Assembly: GCA_014654775.1 (NCBI GenBank)
Contig: JACVZW010000007.1
Coordinates: 186,001 to 250,000, forward strand
Source: Paracoccaceae bacterium
GTDB taxonomy: Bacteria; Pseudomonadota; Alphaproteobacteria; Rhodobacterales; Rhodobacteraceae
Direction: 5' to 3'
Length of the DNA stretch: 64,000 nucleotides
Positions 27,879 to 35,862 of this stretch are shown here, one piece after another. The translations under genes were made by a program, and so were the position numbers. How positions within the stretch are numbered: position 1 is the first letter of the stretch; each line of letters opens with the position of its first letter. Under the pieces are notes generated by a model. It ran no database searches and was not told where the DNA came from. It saw nothing but the letters and a program-made list of their open reading frames with translations.

Positions 27879-28426
27879 CCGCCCTGCTTCCCCTCGTCAG
27901 ACCGACCCTTGTCGCGCCCGCCATCCCGCGACCCGCGACGCAGCCGTTCCTCCAGCCGGTCGGCAAAGGCCTGCCGCGCCTCGGGTGTCATCGCCGCCAA
28001 CCGCTGCAACAGCAACTCCTGCCCCAGATCGACCCGCTCCTGCATCCGCGCGCGCTGCCCCGCCAGCGCCTGCCGCATGGCCTCCGGATCGAAGGGTTCG
28101 GCGCGCAGCAGGCCAAGAAGGGTCTTGAACTCCGCCCGCATGCTGCGGCGCATCTCCCGCATCTCGGGCATCTGCGCCACGAAGTCCCGCCGCAGCGCGT
28201 CCCGGTCCTCGGGCGACAGTGCCTCGGTGAACGGACCAAGGTCCAGGTCGCGCACCATCCGCTCGCGCGGGCCACCGTCGCGCAAGATCGCCCCCGCGAC
28301 CAGCCCCACCACCATCAGGTTCAGCGCCACCGAAATCCCGAGTGCGATCCGCAACCCCCGCAATGATTTCTGCGGCGGCGCAGGCGGCACAGGCGGTTGG
28401 CTCATGTCTTGCATCGGATCAGCCAT
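27875..28426 (-). CDS. Periplasmic heavy-metal sensor / CpxP-Spy-like membrane-anchored protein
   Basis: This 183-residue protein has a proline-rich N-terminus, one membrane segment (LRIALGISVALNLMVVGLVAGAILR, about residues 25-49) and a charged helical periplasmic part. That part contains LSPEDRDALRRDFVAQMPEMREMRRSM and MTPEARQAFADRLEERLR, repeats typical of the periplasmic heavy-metal-sensor/CpxP fold. The C-terminus is rich in Arg, Gly and Lys. It is the last gene of an ECF sigma operon (3-base gap to the membrane partner gene), so it may modulate the stress response. No metal has been assigned. Confidence 0.75.
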   Translation of the reverse strand: MADPMQDMSQPPVPPAPPQKSLRGLRIALGISVALNLMVVGLVAGAILRDGGPRERMVRDLDLGPFTEALSPEDRDALRRDFVAQMPEMREMRRSMRAEFKTLLGLLRAEPFDPEAMRQALAGQRARMQERVDLGQELLLQRLAAMTPEARQAFADRLEERLRRGSRDGGRDKGRSDEGKQGG

Positions 28427-28429
28427 CGC

Positions 28430-28819
28430 TCAATTCCCTTCCAGCAGCCCGTCGATGCCGGGGATCAGTTCCACCGTCTCCAGCGGCGCGCCCAGCACCG
28501 CCTCGTCAAGCCCGGCCAAACCGACAGGCTGCACAAGGCCGAGGAAAAGTCCCGCCACCGCCGCCGTGCCCATCCCGGCGAGAGCCCCCGTTCCGCCCAG
28601 CGCCCAGACCAGCCGCGCCCAGAGCCCCGGCCCGCGCAGGCGCGGACCCGGGGCCTGCATCGCCATCCGCGGCTGCTCGGCCAGCGCATCGGCCAGCACC
28701 CGCGCCATCAGCGCCTCGGACGGGGCGGACCGCGCGGAACGCGCTGCCGTGAACAGATCGTCCAGCCCCGCCTCCACCTGCCCATCCTTGCGCCGCATCC
28801 CGTCATTCCCCGTCGTCAT
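28430..28819 (-). CDS. Small single-pass membrane protein, putative anti-sigma partner
   Basis: This 129-residue protein has a soluble N-terminal half (LDDLFTAARSARSAPSEALMARVLADALAEQP) followed by one membrane segment near residues 65-95. No zinc anti-sigma motif HxxxCxxC is present. Its gene overlaps the end of the ECF sigma gene by 17 bases and is followed after 3 bases by the heavy-metal-sensor-like gene. An anti-sigma role follows from this context only. Similar proteins carry misleading names in public annotation, and no enzyme motif is visible here. Confidence 0.6.
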   Translation of the reverse strand: MTTGNDGMRRKDGQVEAGLDDLFTAARSARSAPSEALMARVLADALAEQPRMAMQAPGPRLRGPGLWARLVWALGGTGALAGMGTAAVAGLFLGLVQPVGLAGLDEAVLGAPLETVELIPGIDGLLEGN

Positions 28820-29411
28820 AGCCCAGCTCCTCGCGCCGCCCCGACAGGATCGCCGTCAGCGCCCGTTTGGCGCGGGCGGTCAGACTTTCCACCGCCTCCA
28901 CGCCGATGTCCATCACGGCGGCGATCTCCGGATTGCCCAGCCCCTCGATGTGCCGCAGCACCACCGCCTGACGCTGCCGCTCCGGCAGGGCGTCCAGCGC
29001 CGCCTGCAAGGCGCCCATCCGATCGGCCTCCATCATCCCGGCCTCGGCGCCCTTCGCGCCGTCCGGCACCTCCGGCGCCTCATCCAGCGCCGCCGCCGGA
29101 CGGCGCTTGCGCGCGCGCAGCCGGTCGGTGCAGAGGTTCGTCACCACGCGATAAAGCCATGTCGAAACCTGCGCCTCGCCTGCCCGCCAGCCGGGCGCCG
29201 CGCGCCACAGCCGCAGCATCGCCTCCTGCGCCACATCCTCGGCTTCGGCCCCGTCGCCCAAAAGACGCGCTGCATAGCCCAGAACCCGCGGCACAAGCCG
29301 CTGCGTCAGAACCCGCGCCGCAACCGGGTCACCGGCGGCATAGCGCGCCAGCACCACCTCGTCCGAGGCGGCGGCCATCGCTTCGGCCTGCATGTCGCGG
29401 GGCATGTCCAT
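28803..29411 (-). CDS. ECF-type RNA polymerase sigma factor
   Basis: This 202-residue sigma factor has region 2 (LVPRVLGYAARLLGDGAEAEDVAQEAMLRLWRAAPGWR, WLYRVVTNLCTDRLR; about residues 41-102). Region 4 reads ALDALPERQRQAVVLRHIEGLGNPEIAAVMDIGVEAVESLTARAKRAL and lies at about 138-185. No N-terminal sigma 1.1 or C-terminal extension is present. The next genes on the transcript encode a single-pass membrane protein and a CpxP-like protein; an EF-hand protein lies 77 bases upstream on the same strand. Together they look like an envelope- or metal-stress module. Confidence 0.9.
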   Translation of the reverse strand: MDMPRDMQAEAMAAASDEVVLARYAAGDPVAARVLTQRLVPRVLGYAARLLGDGAEAEDVAQEAMLRLWRAAPGWRAGEAQVSTWLYRVVTNLCTDRLRARKRRPAAALDEAPEVPDGAKGAEAGMMEADRMGALQAALDALPERQRQAVVLRHIEGLGNPEIAAVMDIGVEAVESLTARAKRALTAILSGRREELGYDDGE

Positions 29412-29488
29412 CCTGCCTCGGGCTTAGCCTGTCACACGCTCTGCTGCAAATCCCGCGCGCCACATCGGGCGCGCGGGACCCTTTACCC

Positions 29489-30034
29489 TTACTGATCGTG
29501 GCCGCCGAACCAGCCGCCATGACCGCCGCGCCCATGGCCCCGGCCTTCGCCGCGCCCGCCGCGCATCTCGGCCATCATCGCGCGCCCGGCCTCAATCTCG
29601 GCCTCGCTCAGGGCTCCGTCGCCGTCGGCATCCAGACGTTCGAACATCCGCGCGGGCGCAGGGCGGACCGACAATTCCGCCACCGTCAGCATCCCGTCAC
29701 CGTCCGCATCATGCCGTTCCACCATCTGCGCTGCCTGCGCCTCGGCCCGCGCCTGCATCCGCGCCATGGTCATCGCGGCAAGCTCCGCCGCCGACAGCTT
29801 GCCATCCTTGTCGGCATCCGCCGCCGTCACCTCGGCGGCGCGATAGGCCTCCATCTCCTCGGCGGTCAGCTTGCCGTCCTTGTCGACATCCGCTGCCGCG
29901 AAATCCAGACCGGCCAGCGGGCCGCCAGCCCCCATGCCGCCCCCCATCCGATCGGCCAGCGCCGCCGTCGACATCGCAGCCCCCGTCAGGGTGGCCAGTG
30001 CCAGAACCGTCATCGCGTTGCGCATCTTCGTCAT
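29489..30034 (-). CDS. Secreted EF-hand calcium-binding protein
   Basis: This 181-residue protein has a signal peptide (MRNAMTVLALATLTGAAMSTAALA) followed by four EF-hand loops: DVDKDGKLTAEE, DADKDGKLSAAE, DADGDGMLTVAE and DADGDGALSEAE. The C-terminal tail is rich in Gly, His and Arg (RGEGRGHGRGGHGGWFGGHDQ in part) and could bind metals. ATG 30034 was chosen because it begins with MTKMRN ahead of the signal peptide; upstream in-frame codons are not protein-like. It may act as a periplasmic calcium or metal buffer linked to the adjacent ECF sigma module. Confidence 0.85.
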   Translation of the reverse strand: MTKMRNAMTVLALATLTGAAMSTAALADRMGGGMGAGGPLAGLDFAAADVDKDGKLTAEEMEAYRAAEVTAADADKDGKLSAAELAAMTMARMQARAEAQAAQMVERHDADGDGMLTVAELSVRPAPARMFERLDADGDGALSEAEIEAGRAMMAEMRGGRGEGRGHGRGGHGGWFGGHDQ

Positions 30035-30243
30035 CACGTCTCTCCTGATGTCGGGCGGCGGCATCCATGCCCCGTCCTTCTGAACGTCAAACGCCCCCAC
30101 CCGCGCTTTCCGTCGCAGTCACGCGCAAAATCCCGCCTAACCCGCGCAAAGGGCCGCGATGCGGCGATCCGTCCCCTCCCCCCGGCAGGGGACCATGCGC
30201 TACCAAGGCGCCTTGGGCCGTCCCCGGCCCTTTGGTGACCCGC

Positions 30244-30657
30244 ATGCCCGACGGACATTTCCAGCACCACGAGGTGCGCGACGACCTGCGCGAAGACCGC
30301 CCGCTCCGTCAGGCGATGCTGCGCGGCTGGCGGCGGCGCTGCCCTTGCTGCGGCGCGGGCCCGATGCTGCGCGGCTATCTGAAGGTCCGCGAAAGTTGCC
30401 CGGTCTGCGGCGAGGCGTTCCACCACCAGCGCGCCGATGACGGCCCTGCCTATCTGACGATCCTGATCGTGGGCCATCTGATGGCGCCGATCATCCTTTG
30501 GGCCTTCACGACATGGCGGCCCGACCCGCTCATTCTCGCCTCGATCTTTTCGGTGGGCACGGTGGCGCTCTCGCTCTACCTTCTGCCACGGCTGAAGGGG
30601 GCCTTGGTGGCGGTGCAATGGGCGAAACGGATGCACGGGTTCGGGGGCAGACGGTGA
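30244..30657 (+). CDS. DUF983 membrane protein
   Basis: This 137-residue protein begins with a zinc-ribbon-like pair of CxxC motifs (CPCCGAGPMLRGYLKVRESCPVCG), then GEAFHHQRADDGPAYLTI. Two membrane segments follow (LIVGHLMAPIILWAFTTW and LASIFSVGTVALSLYLLP). This is the DUF983 signature; the function is unknown. The ATG at 30244 begins nine bases after an in-frame GTG that is a less likely alternative. It overlaps the Nudix gene by 4 bases (GTGA). Confidence 0.8.
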   Translation: MPDGHFQHHEVRDDLREDRPLRQAMLRGWRRRCPCCGAGPMLRGYLKVRESCPVCGEAFHHQRADDGPAYLTILIVGHLMAPIILWAFTTWRPDPLILASIFSVGTVALSLYLLPRLKGALVAVQWAKRMHGFGGRR

Positions 30658-31277
30658 ACGACGCGCAAGCGGCAGAGCCGATCCGCCCTGCCGCGACGAC
30701 TGTCCTTCTGCGCCGCACGGCCAAGGGGCCACAGGTCCTCATGGGCCAGCGCGGCGCGGGCGCGGCCTTCATGCCCTCGAAATACGTCTTTCCGGGTGGC
30801 GGCGTGGACGCGTCCGACCACCGCCCGCTCACGCCCGGCCTCTTGGGCGATCCCTGCCTCGACCGGCTTGCCCAGCGCCTGCCGGACCCCGCACCGTCGC
30901 CCGCCGCCCTCGCCACCGCTGCCCTGCGCGAATTGCACGAGGAAACCGGGCTGACCCTCGCCCCCGCTGCTGCCCCGGCGCTGCGCTTCATCTTCCGCGC
31001 GATCACCCCACCGGGTCGCTCCCGCCGCTTTGACGCGCGATTTTTCCTGATCGAGGCCGACCGCATCGCCGGCGACCCCGAGGATTTCTCCGCCGCCTCC
31101 GACGAACTCTCCCACCTGCACTGGATCGGCACGGGCGAGGCGCGCGCCCTCGACCTTCCCTTTATCACCGAGGTGGTGCTGGCCGAGATCACGGCGCTCG
31201 CTGCAGGCCATCCCGACGAAGGCGTGCCCTTCTTCGACAATTCCGGCCCCGTCCCCACCTTCCGCCGCCTGCGCTGA
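30654..31277 (+). CDS. Nudix hydrolase (NUDT7/CoA-diphosphatase-like form)
   Basis: This 207-residue Nudix protein starts at GTG 30654, which overlaps the DUF983 stop. The Nudix box is split: FPGGGVDASD is separated by about 40 residues from ALRELHEETGLTL, which holds the catalytic RE..EE..G. This long insertion resembles the NUDT19-like arrangement. The C-terminal part has FITEVVLAEI. The substrate is not determined; nucleoside diphosphate derivatives or CoA are typical. Repeat element B follows the stop. Confidence 0.8.
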   Translation: MNDAQAAEPIRPAATTVLLRRTAKGPQVLMGQRGAGAAFMPSKYVFPGGGVDASDHRPLTPGLLGDPCLDRLAQRLPDPAPSPAALATAALRELHEETGLTLAPAAAPALRFIFRAITPPGRSRRFDARFFLIEADRIAGDPEDFSAASDELSHLHWIGTGEARALDLPFITEVVLAEITALAAGHPDEGVPFFDNSGPVPTFRRLR

Positions 31278-31346
31278 CACCCGGCGATCCCACCACGCCA
31301 GATCGCGACAGGCCCGGCCCACCCCAGCATCCTGCCAAGTCCCGCC

Positions 31347-31446
31347 CTTCATCTTGGCCCAAATACTCAAATCCCCGGCGGCCGTCCCGAACCGTGGCTG
31401 GGCATAGGGCGCAAAGGGGGGTGCGGGGGGACGATCGTCCCCCCGC
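31347..31446 (+). repeat. Composite intergenic repeat, copy B
   Basis: The 22-mer CTTCATCTTGG...AAATACTC (31347-31368) is followed after a spacer by GCGGGGGGAC-GATC-type perfect palindrome (31423-31446, GCGGGGGGACGA and its complement). The order matches copy C and the minus strand of copy A. It lies between convergent Nudix and imuA genes and could serve as a two-way terminator. Confidence 0.75.
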
Positions 31447-31478
31447 CCTGACCCCGCCGCCAGACATGCCCGGCAGGA

Positions 31479-32141
31479 TCAGAGGGGGGCAGGATCGTCC
31501 GACCAAGCCTCCAACACCGCGCCCCGCCCCTCGCGCCGCAGCCGCCATGCCGCAGGCCCCGCGCCCCGCGCGCGTTCCCGCTCCAGCCGCCAGACCGAAC
31601 CCCGCCCCTCCAGCAGCGAGGAGGTCGCAGGCAAGGGCCCCATCCGCCAGCGGCTCTCCACCCCCGCCGCGCCCGCCTCGCCCCCCGTCAGCATCACGCC
31701 CAAGGGCACGATCCCGCGCCCGGCATGATGCGCCGCCTCCGCCCCCGCCTCGGCGGCCAGTTGCAGCCGCCGCACCGGCGTCAGCCCGGGCGCGGCAGGC
31801 ACCTCCGCCACGACCAGAGGCACCGCGCCCGACCGCAGCCCCTCTTCCATCGCCCAGAGGATGTCCTCCGGCCGCCGCGCCCGCGCGCAGATCAGCCGCG
31901 CCGGATCGGCAAAGGCCGCCACGCCATCGGGATAAAGCCGCTCCGCCTGCCAGCCGGGGGTGATCCACAGCACAGGCCCTGTGCATTCCGCCATCACCTG
32001 CACCGCCAGCGCCACGCGCGATGGACCACGGAATTCATGCAGCCGCCCACGCGCCAGCCCGATGCCTGCCGCCGCCCCGCCGGGCATCGGCACCATCCCG
32101 CGCGGACGCGGCCCATGATCGGACAGGATCGACAGACTCAT
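31479..32141 (-). CDS. imuA: ImuA-family SOS mutagenesis protein, without imuB/dnaE2 partner
   Basis: This 220-residue RecA-like protein of the ImuA family (COG4544) is recognised from LARGRLHEFRGPSRVALAV, GPVLWITPGWQAERLYPDGVAAFADPARLICARARRPEDILWAMEEGLRSGAVPLVVAEVP and GLTPVRRLQLAAEAG. In translesion synthesis ImuA works with ImuB and DnaE2. ATG 32141 was chosen because a longer start at 32177 would place the LexA box inside the gene. The box lies 17 bases upstream of this ATG. The region after the stop holds only repeat B and the convergent Nudix gene, so no imuB or dnaE2 follows. Confidence 0.82.
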   Translation of the reverse strand: MSLSILSDHGPRPRGMVPMPGGAAAGIGLARGRLHEFRGPSRVALAVQVMAECTGPVLWITPGWQAERLYPDGVAAFADPARLICARARRPEDILWAMEEGLRSGAVPLVVAEVPAAPGLTPVRRLQLAAEAGAEAAHHAGRGIVPLGVMLTGGEAGAAGVESRWRMGPLPATSSLLEGRGSVWRLERERARGAGPAAWRLRREGRGAVLEAWSDDPAPL

Positions 32142-32158
32142 GCCCAAGACTCTAGCAT

Positions 32159-32173
32159 GTTCACTTTTTGTTC
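32159..32173. promoter_or_regulatory. LexA (SOS) box of imuA
   Basis: GTTC-ACTTTTT-GTTC matches exactly the alphaproteobacterial LexA site GTTC-N7-GTTC. It is 17 bases upstream of the chosen imuA start, in the expected position for repression by LexA. Confidence 0.88.
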
Positions 32174-32250
32174 TCAATCCACACCGACAGCCCCCTTGCC
32201 CCCGCCCCGACCCCCGCTAGGCTGCATCGCGGAACGGAAGGACAGCATCG

Positions 32251-33294
32251 ATGAAACAGATCCGCCTCGGTCAGACCGATCTCATGGTCTCCACCCTCTG
32301 CCTCGGCACCATGACCTGGGGCACCCAGAACAGCGAAGCCGAAGGTCACGCCCAGATGGACATGGCGCTCGATCACGGCTGCACCTTCTGGGACACGGCG
32401 GAAATGTATCCCGTCAACCCCGTCGCCGCCGAAACCGTGGGCCGCACGGAAGAGATCATCGGCACATGGCTCGCCTCCCGTGGCGGGCGCGACCGGATCG
32501 TGCTGGCCACCAAGATCACCGGCGAAGGACAAAAGGCCGTGCGCGACGGCGCGTTCATCACCGGGGCCACGATGCGCGCCGCGGTCGATGCCTCGCTGAA
32601 ACGGCTCCAGACCGATGTGATCGACCTCTACCAACTGCACTGGCCCAATCGCGGCAGCTATCACTTCCGCCAGATTTGGGACTTCGACCCCCGCCCGCTC
32701 GACAAGGCCGAGGTGACGGCCCACATGCTCGACATTCTCACCACTGCGGATGACCTGATCCGCGCGGGAAAAATCCGCCACATCGCGCTGTCGAACGATT
32801 CCGTCTGGGGCACCGCCCGCTGGCTGCATCTGGCCGAGATTCATAACCTGCCCCGCATGGCCTGCGTGCAGAACGAATACTCCCTCCTCTGCCGCCAGTT
32901 CGACAGCGACTGGGCAGAGCTTTCGGTGGCCGAGAACTTCCCCCTCCTCGCCTTCTCCCCCCTCGCCACGGGGCTGCTCACCGGGAAATATGCGGGCGAC
33001 GTCATCCCCGACGGATCGCGCCGCAGCCTGAACCCGCTGCTCGGCGGCCGCGTGACGGCGCAGGTCTTCCCCGCCGTCGCCGCCTATCTGGGCATCGCCG
33101 CGCGCCACGGGCTCGACCCTGTGCAGATGGCGCTGGCCTTCTGCCTCCAGCGCCCCTTCCCCTGCATCCCGATCTTCGGCGCCACCAATCTGGACCAGTT
33201 GCGCACCGCGCTCGGTGCCGCCGACCTCACCCTGTCAGACGATGTGCTGGCCGAGATCGACGCCGCCCACCGCGCCCATCCGCAACCCTACTGA
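32251..33294 (+). CDS. Aldo/keto reductase (Tas-like)
   Basis: This 347-residue NADPH-dependent oxidoreductase has the aldo/keto reductase core: LCLGTMTWG near residue 17, FWDTAEMYP (catalytic Asp/Tyr), DLYQLHWPN (Lys/His region) and GKIRHIALSN. The C-terminal coenzyme-binding part reads IPIFGATNLDQLRTAL. The GTMTWG and DTAEMYPVNP segments resemble the Tas subgroup of Escherichia coli. The natural substrate is unknown. The gene is alone, convergent with galE after 17 bases. Confidence 0.9.
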   Translation: MKQIRLGQTDLMVSTLCLGTMTWGTQNSEAEGHAQMDMALDHGCTFWDTAEMYPVNPVAAETVGRTEEIIGTWLASRGGRDRIVLATKITGEGQKAVRDGAFITGATMRAAVDASLKRLQTDVIDLYQLHWPNRGSYHFRQIWDFDPRPLDKAEVTAHMLDILTTADDLIRAGKIRHIALSNDSVWGTARWLHLAEIHNLPRMACVQNEYSLLCRQFDSDWAELSVAENFPLLAFSPLATGLLTGKYAGDVIPDGSRRSLNPLLGGRVTAQVFPAVAAYLGIAARHGLDPVQMALAFCLQRPFPCIPIFGATNLDQLRTALGAADLTLSDDVLAEIDAAHRAHPQPY

Positions 33295-33311
33295 AGGCAT
33301 CAGAACCCGCC

Positions 33312-34289
33312 TCAGAACCCCGTCCCCTGCGACCAGCGCCACGCATCGCGGATCATCGCCTCCAACCCCCGCTCGGGCTCCCAGCCCAGCTCGTCGCGCG
33401 CCCGCGCCGATCCGCAGACCAAGGCCGCCGCGTCGCCCGCGCGGCGCGGGCCTTCCACCACCGGCACCGCGCGGTTCGTCACCACGCGGGCATGGTCGAT
33501 CACCTCGCGCACCGAATAGCCCGTCCCCGTCCCCAGACAGAAGACCCGCCCCCCCTTGCCGCCCTGCAACCAGCGCAGGCCGCGCACATGCGCATCCGCC
33601 AGATCGGTCACATGGACATAATCCCGCAGGCAGGTCCCGTCCCGGGTCGCGTAATCCGTGCCGTGCAGCGTCAGCGCCGCGCGCTTGCCCTCGATCGCGT
33701 CCAGCATCAGCGGAATCAGATGCGTCTCGGGCTCGTGCCGTTCGCCCACCTCGCCCTCGGGGTCCGCACCCGCCACGTTGAAATAGCGGAAGATCACCGA
33801 TTGCAGACCGTGGCTCGCCCCGAAATTCCCCAACATCTGCTCGATGGCCAGTTTCGACGCCCCATAGGCGTTGATCGGGCGCTGTGGCGTGTCCTCGTTC
33901 AGCACCACGCCATCCTGATCGCCATAGGTCGCGCAGGTCGACGAGAACACGAACTGCCCCACCCCCGCCGCCACACAGGCCTCAATCAGGTTCAGCGCGC
34001 CGCCCACATTCACCCGCCAGTACCGCCCCGGATCCGACATCGACTCGCCCACCAGAGACAGCGCCGCGAAATGCATCACCGCCACGGGTTTCCACTCTGC
34101 CAAAGCCGCATCGACGCTGCCACGGTCCATCAGATCGCCGCGCGCCAGCGGGCCGAACTTCACCGCCCCCTCCCAACCCGTCGACAGGTTGTCAAAGGCC
34201 ACCGGCACATAGCCTGCCCGCTTCAACGCCTTGCAGGCATGTGCGCCGATAAAGCCAGCGCCCCCCGTCACCAACACATGATCCGCCAC
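33312..34289 (-). CDS. galE: UDP-glucose 4-epimerase
   Basis: This 325-residue short-chain dehydrogenase-type epimerase interconverts UDP-glucose and UDP-galactose for exopolysaccharide or lipopolysaccharide. It has the NAD-binding motif VTGGAGFIGAHACKAL (residues 6-21), FSSTCATYGD and the catalytic YGASKLAIEQ (Tyr-x-x-x-Lys). FRYFNVAGADPEGEVGE is typical of GalE. The upstream 143-base gap shared with DUF2793 contains a GCGGGGCC/GGCCCCGC inverted repeat with a 15-base loop (34329-34359). The UDP-glucose dehydrogenase gene nearby suggests a shared sugar-nucleotide role. Confidence 0.93.
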   Translation of the reverse strand: MADHVLVTGGAGFIGAHACKALKRAGYVPVAFDNLSTGWEGAVKFGPLARGDLMDRGSVDAALAEWKPVAVMHFAALSLVGESMSDPGRYWRVNVGGALNLIEACVAAGVGQFVFSSTCATYGDQDGVVLNEDTPQRPINAYGASKLAIEQMLGNFGASHGLQSVIFRYFNVAGADPEGEVGERHEPETHLIPLMLDAIEGKRAALTLHGTDYATRDGTCLRDYVHVTDLADAHVRGLRWLQGGKGGRVFCLGTGTGYSVREVIDHARVVTNRAVPVVEGPRRAGDAAALVCGSARARDELGWEPERGLEAMIRDAWRWSQGTGF

Positions 34290-34432
34290 TCACGAACTCC
34301 TTTCCACACCCGGTCCGGCGAAAGACTAGCGGGGCCGACAGGCGGGCGATAGGCCCCGCGCGCCCTCTTTGGAAACCGTTCACCATCGCCGCCGATCCTT
34401 CCCCGCGCAACGCATGGCCGAAAGGAAACCCG

Positions 34433-35737
34433 ATGTCCGACGATGCCACCCCGCTCCTGTCCCTGCCGCTGATCCTGCCCGCGCAGGCGCAAAAGCATGT
34501 CACCCATAACGAATCGCTGCGCCTGCTCGACATCCTCGTCCATCTCGCCGTGCTGGACCGCACGCGCAGCGCCCCACCCGCCCTGCCCGCCGAAGGCGAC
34601 CGCCACATCGTCGGACCTTCCGCCACCGGTATCTGGGCGGGGCAAGAGGGGAAGGTCGCCGCCTTCTGGGGCGGCATATGGGTCTTCCTCGACCCTCGCC
34701 CCGGCTGGCAGGCGCGGGTTCTGGCCGAAAACCTCACGCTGGCGCATGACGGCACGGGCTGGCAGGCGGCCTTCGCCTCTCCCGAAACCCTGCCCCGCCT
34801 CGGCATCGCCACCTCGCCGGATGCGCAGAACCGCCTTGCCGTCGCCTCGCCCGCCACGCTCTTCACCCATTCCGGGCAGGGGCACCAACTCAAGCTGAAC
34901 AAGGCCACCCCGGGCGACACGGCCAGCCTTCTGTTCCAGACCGGCTGGTCAGGCCGCGCCGAATTCGGCCTTGTGGGCGAGGATGCCTTCTCCCTGAAGG
35001 TCAGCGCCGACGGCACCGCCTTCCAGCCCGTCCTGACCGCCGATCCCGCCACGGGCCGCGCCACGCTGGCCCGCCCGGTGATCCTGCAATCCCAGCCGAC
35101 CGCCCCGCAGGGCCTGCCTGATGGCGCCCTCTGGCATGAAGGGATGCAGCTCTCTGTCCGGCTGGGCGGGCAGACCCTCCGCCTCGACGGGCAGGGGCAT
35201 ATGCCCTTCCTCACCCCCCCTGCGGGAGAGCTGATCCTCACCACCACCGGGGCGGGCGGCACCACGCTCGGCACGCTGGCCGGGGCGGCGGGGCGGCTCG
35301 ACCTCTATCCCTTCCTGCCGCGCGCCGATCTGACGGTGGACCGTCTGGTCATCAACTGCACCACCGCCCTTGCCGGGGCGCTGGCCCGCGTGGTGATCTA
35401 CACTGCCGAAAGCCACGGCCGCCCCGGCGCGCTGCTTCTGGAATCCGACGATCTCGATCTCTCCACCACGGGGGCCAAGGCGGCCACTGTCGCGCTGTCC
35501 CTCCGGCAGGGGCGCACGGTCTGGCTGGGTCTGCGCACCTCCTCCACCGCCACGCTTTCGACATGGCCCGCAACCGCAACGCCCGATCTGAACGGCGCCA
35601 CCGCGCCCGTGACCACGGCGCGCAAGGTGCTGCGCCGCACCCATGCCTGGGGCAGCCCCGCCCCAAGCCTCTGGACGTGGAATCCGGCCGAGATCTCCAG
35701 TTCCGCCGCCCCGGCGATCTGGCTGCGTCAAGCCTGA
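34433..35737 (+). CDS. DUF2793 protein (phage/gene-transfer-agent-like spike or fibre relative)
   Basis: This 434-residue protein starts with the DUF2793 signature LSLPLILPAQAQKHVTHNESLRLLD (about residues 9-33). A WAGQEGKVAAFWGG region follows, and then a long beta-rich, Thr/Ala/Leu-rich C-terminal part. DUF2793 proteins occur in Rhodobacteraceae and some are tied to gene-transfer-agent or phage particles. No other structural phage gene is nearby, so this is either a dispersed gene-transfer-agent accessory gene or a surface protein. Its position between galE and ugd also fits an envelope role. Confidence 0.7.
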   Translation: MSDDATPLLSLPLILPAQAQKHVTHNESLRLLDILVHLAVLDRTRSAPPALPAEGDRHIVGPSATGIWAGQEGKVAAFWGGIWVFLDPRPGWQARVLAENLTLAHDGTGWQAAFASPETLPRLGIATSPDAQNRLAVASPATLFTHSGQGHQLKLNKATPGDTASLLFQTGWSGRAEFGLVGEDAFSLKVSADGTAFQPVLTADPATGRATLARPVILQSQPTAPQGLPDGALWHEGMQLSVRLGGQTLRLDGQGHMPFLTPPAGELILTTTGAGGTTLGTLAGAAGRLDLYPFLPRADLTVDRLVINCTTALAGALARVVIYTAESHGRPGALLLESDDLDLSTTGAKAATVALSLRQGRTVWLGLRTSSTATLSTWPATATPDLNGATAPVTTARKVLRRTHAWGSPAPSLWTWNPAEISSSAAPAIWLRQA

Positions 35738-35789
35738 TGCGGGACGGTCCTTTCTGCGCCACCTGCCCCACTCTGCCGCGCCGCAGCGT

Positions 35790-35819
35790 TTGACAGCGCG
35801 AATCGCGCTGTCCTACACA
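35790..35819 (+). promoter_or_regulatory. ugd promoter with embedded 21-base palindrome
   Basis: TTGACA (35790-35795) and TACACA (35814-35819) are separated by 18 bases. The spacer is nearly filled by a perfect palindrome (35792-35812) with arms GACAGCGCGA and TCGCGCTGTC around one base. It lies 43 bases before the ugd ATG. The layout suggests a repressor operator over a sigma-70 promoter. Confidence 0.55.
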
Positions 35820-35862
35820 GGCAGGGCGCGTGGCACAGGGCCCGGGCAACGAGGGTGCAAGA

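Noticed and set aside
34329-34359. Inverted repeat GCGGGGCC/GGCCCCGC between galE and DUF2793 as an operator
   Set aside because: The loop is 15 bases and the arms are plain G/C runs, which are common in this DNA. It is mentioned under galE but not claimed as a site.
34433-35737. Prophage remnant
   Set aside because: Only one phage-related domain is present, flanked by ordinary sugar-nucleotide genes, with no integrase, att site or capsid gene.
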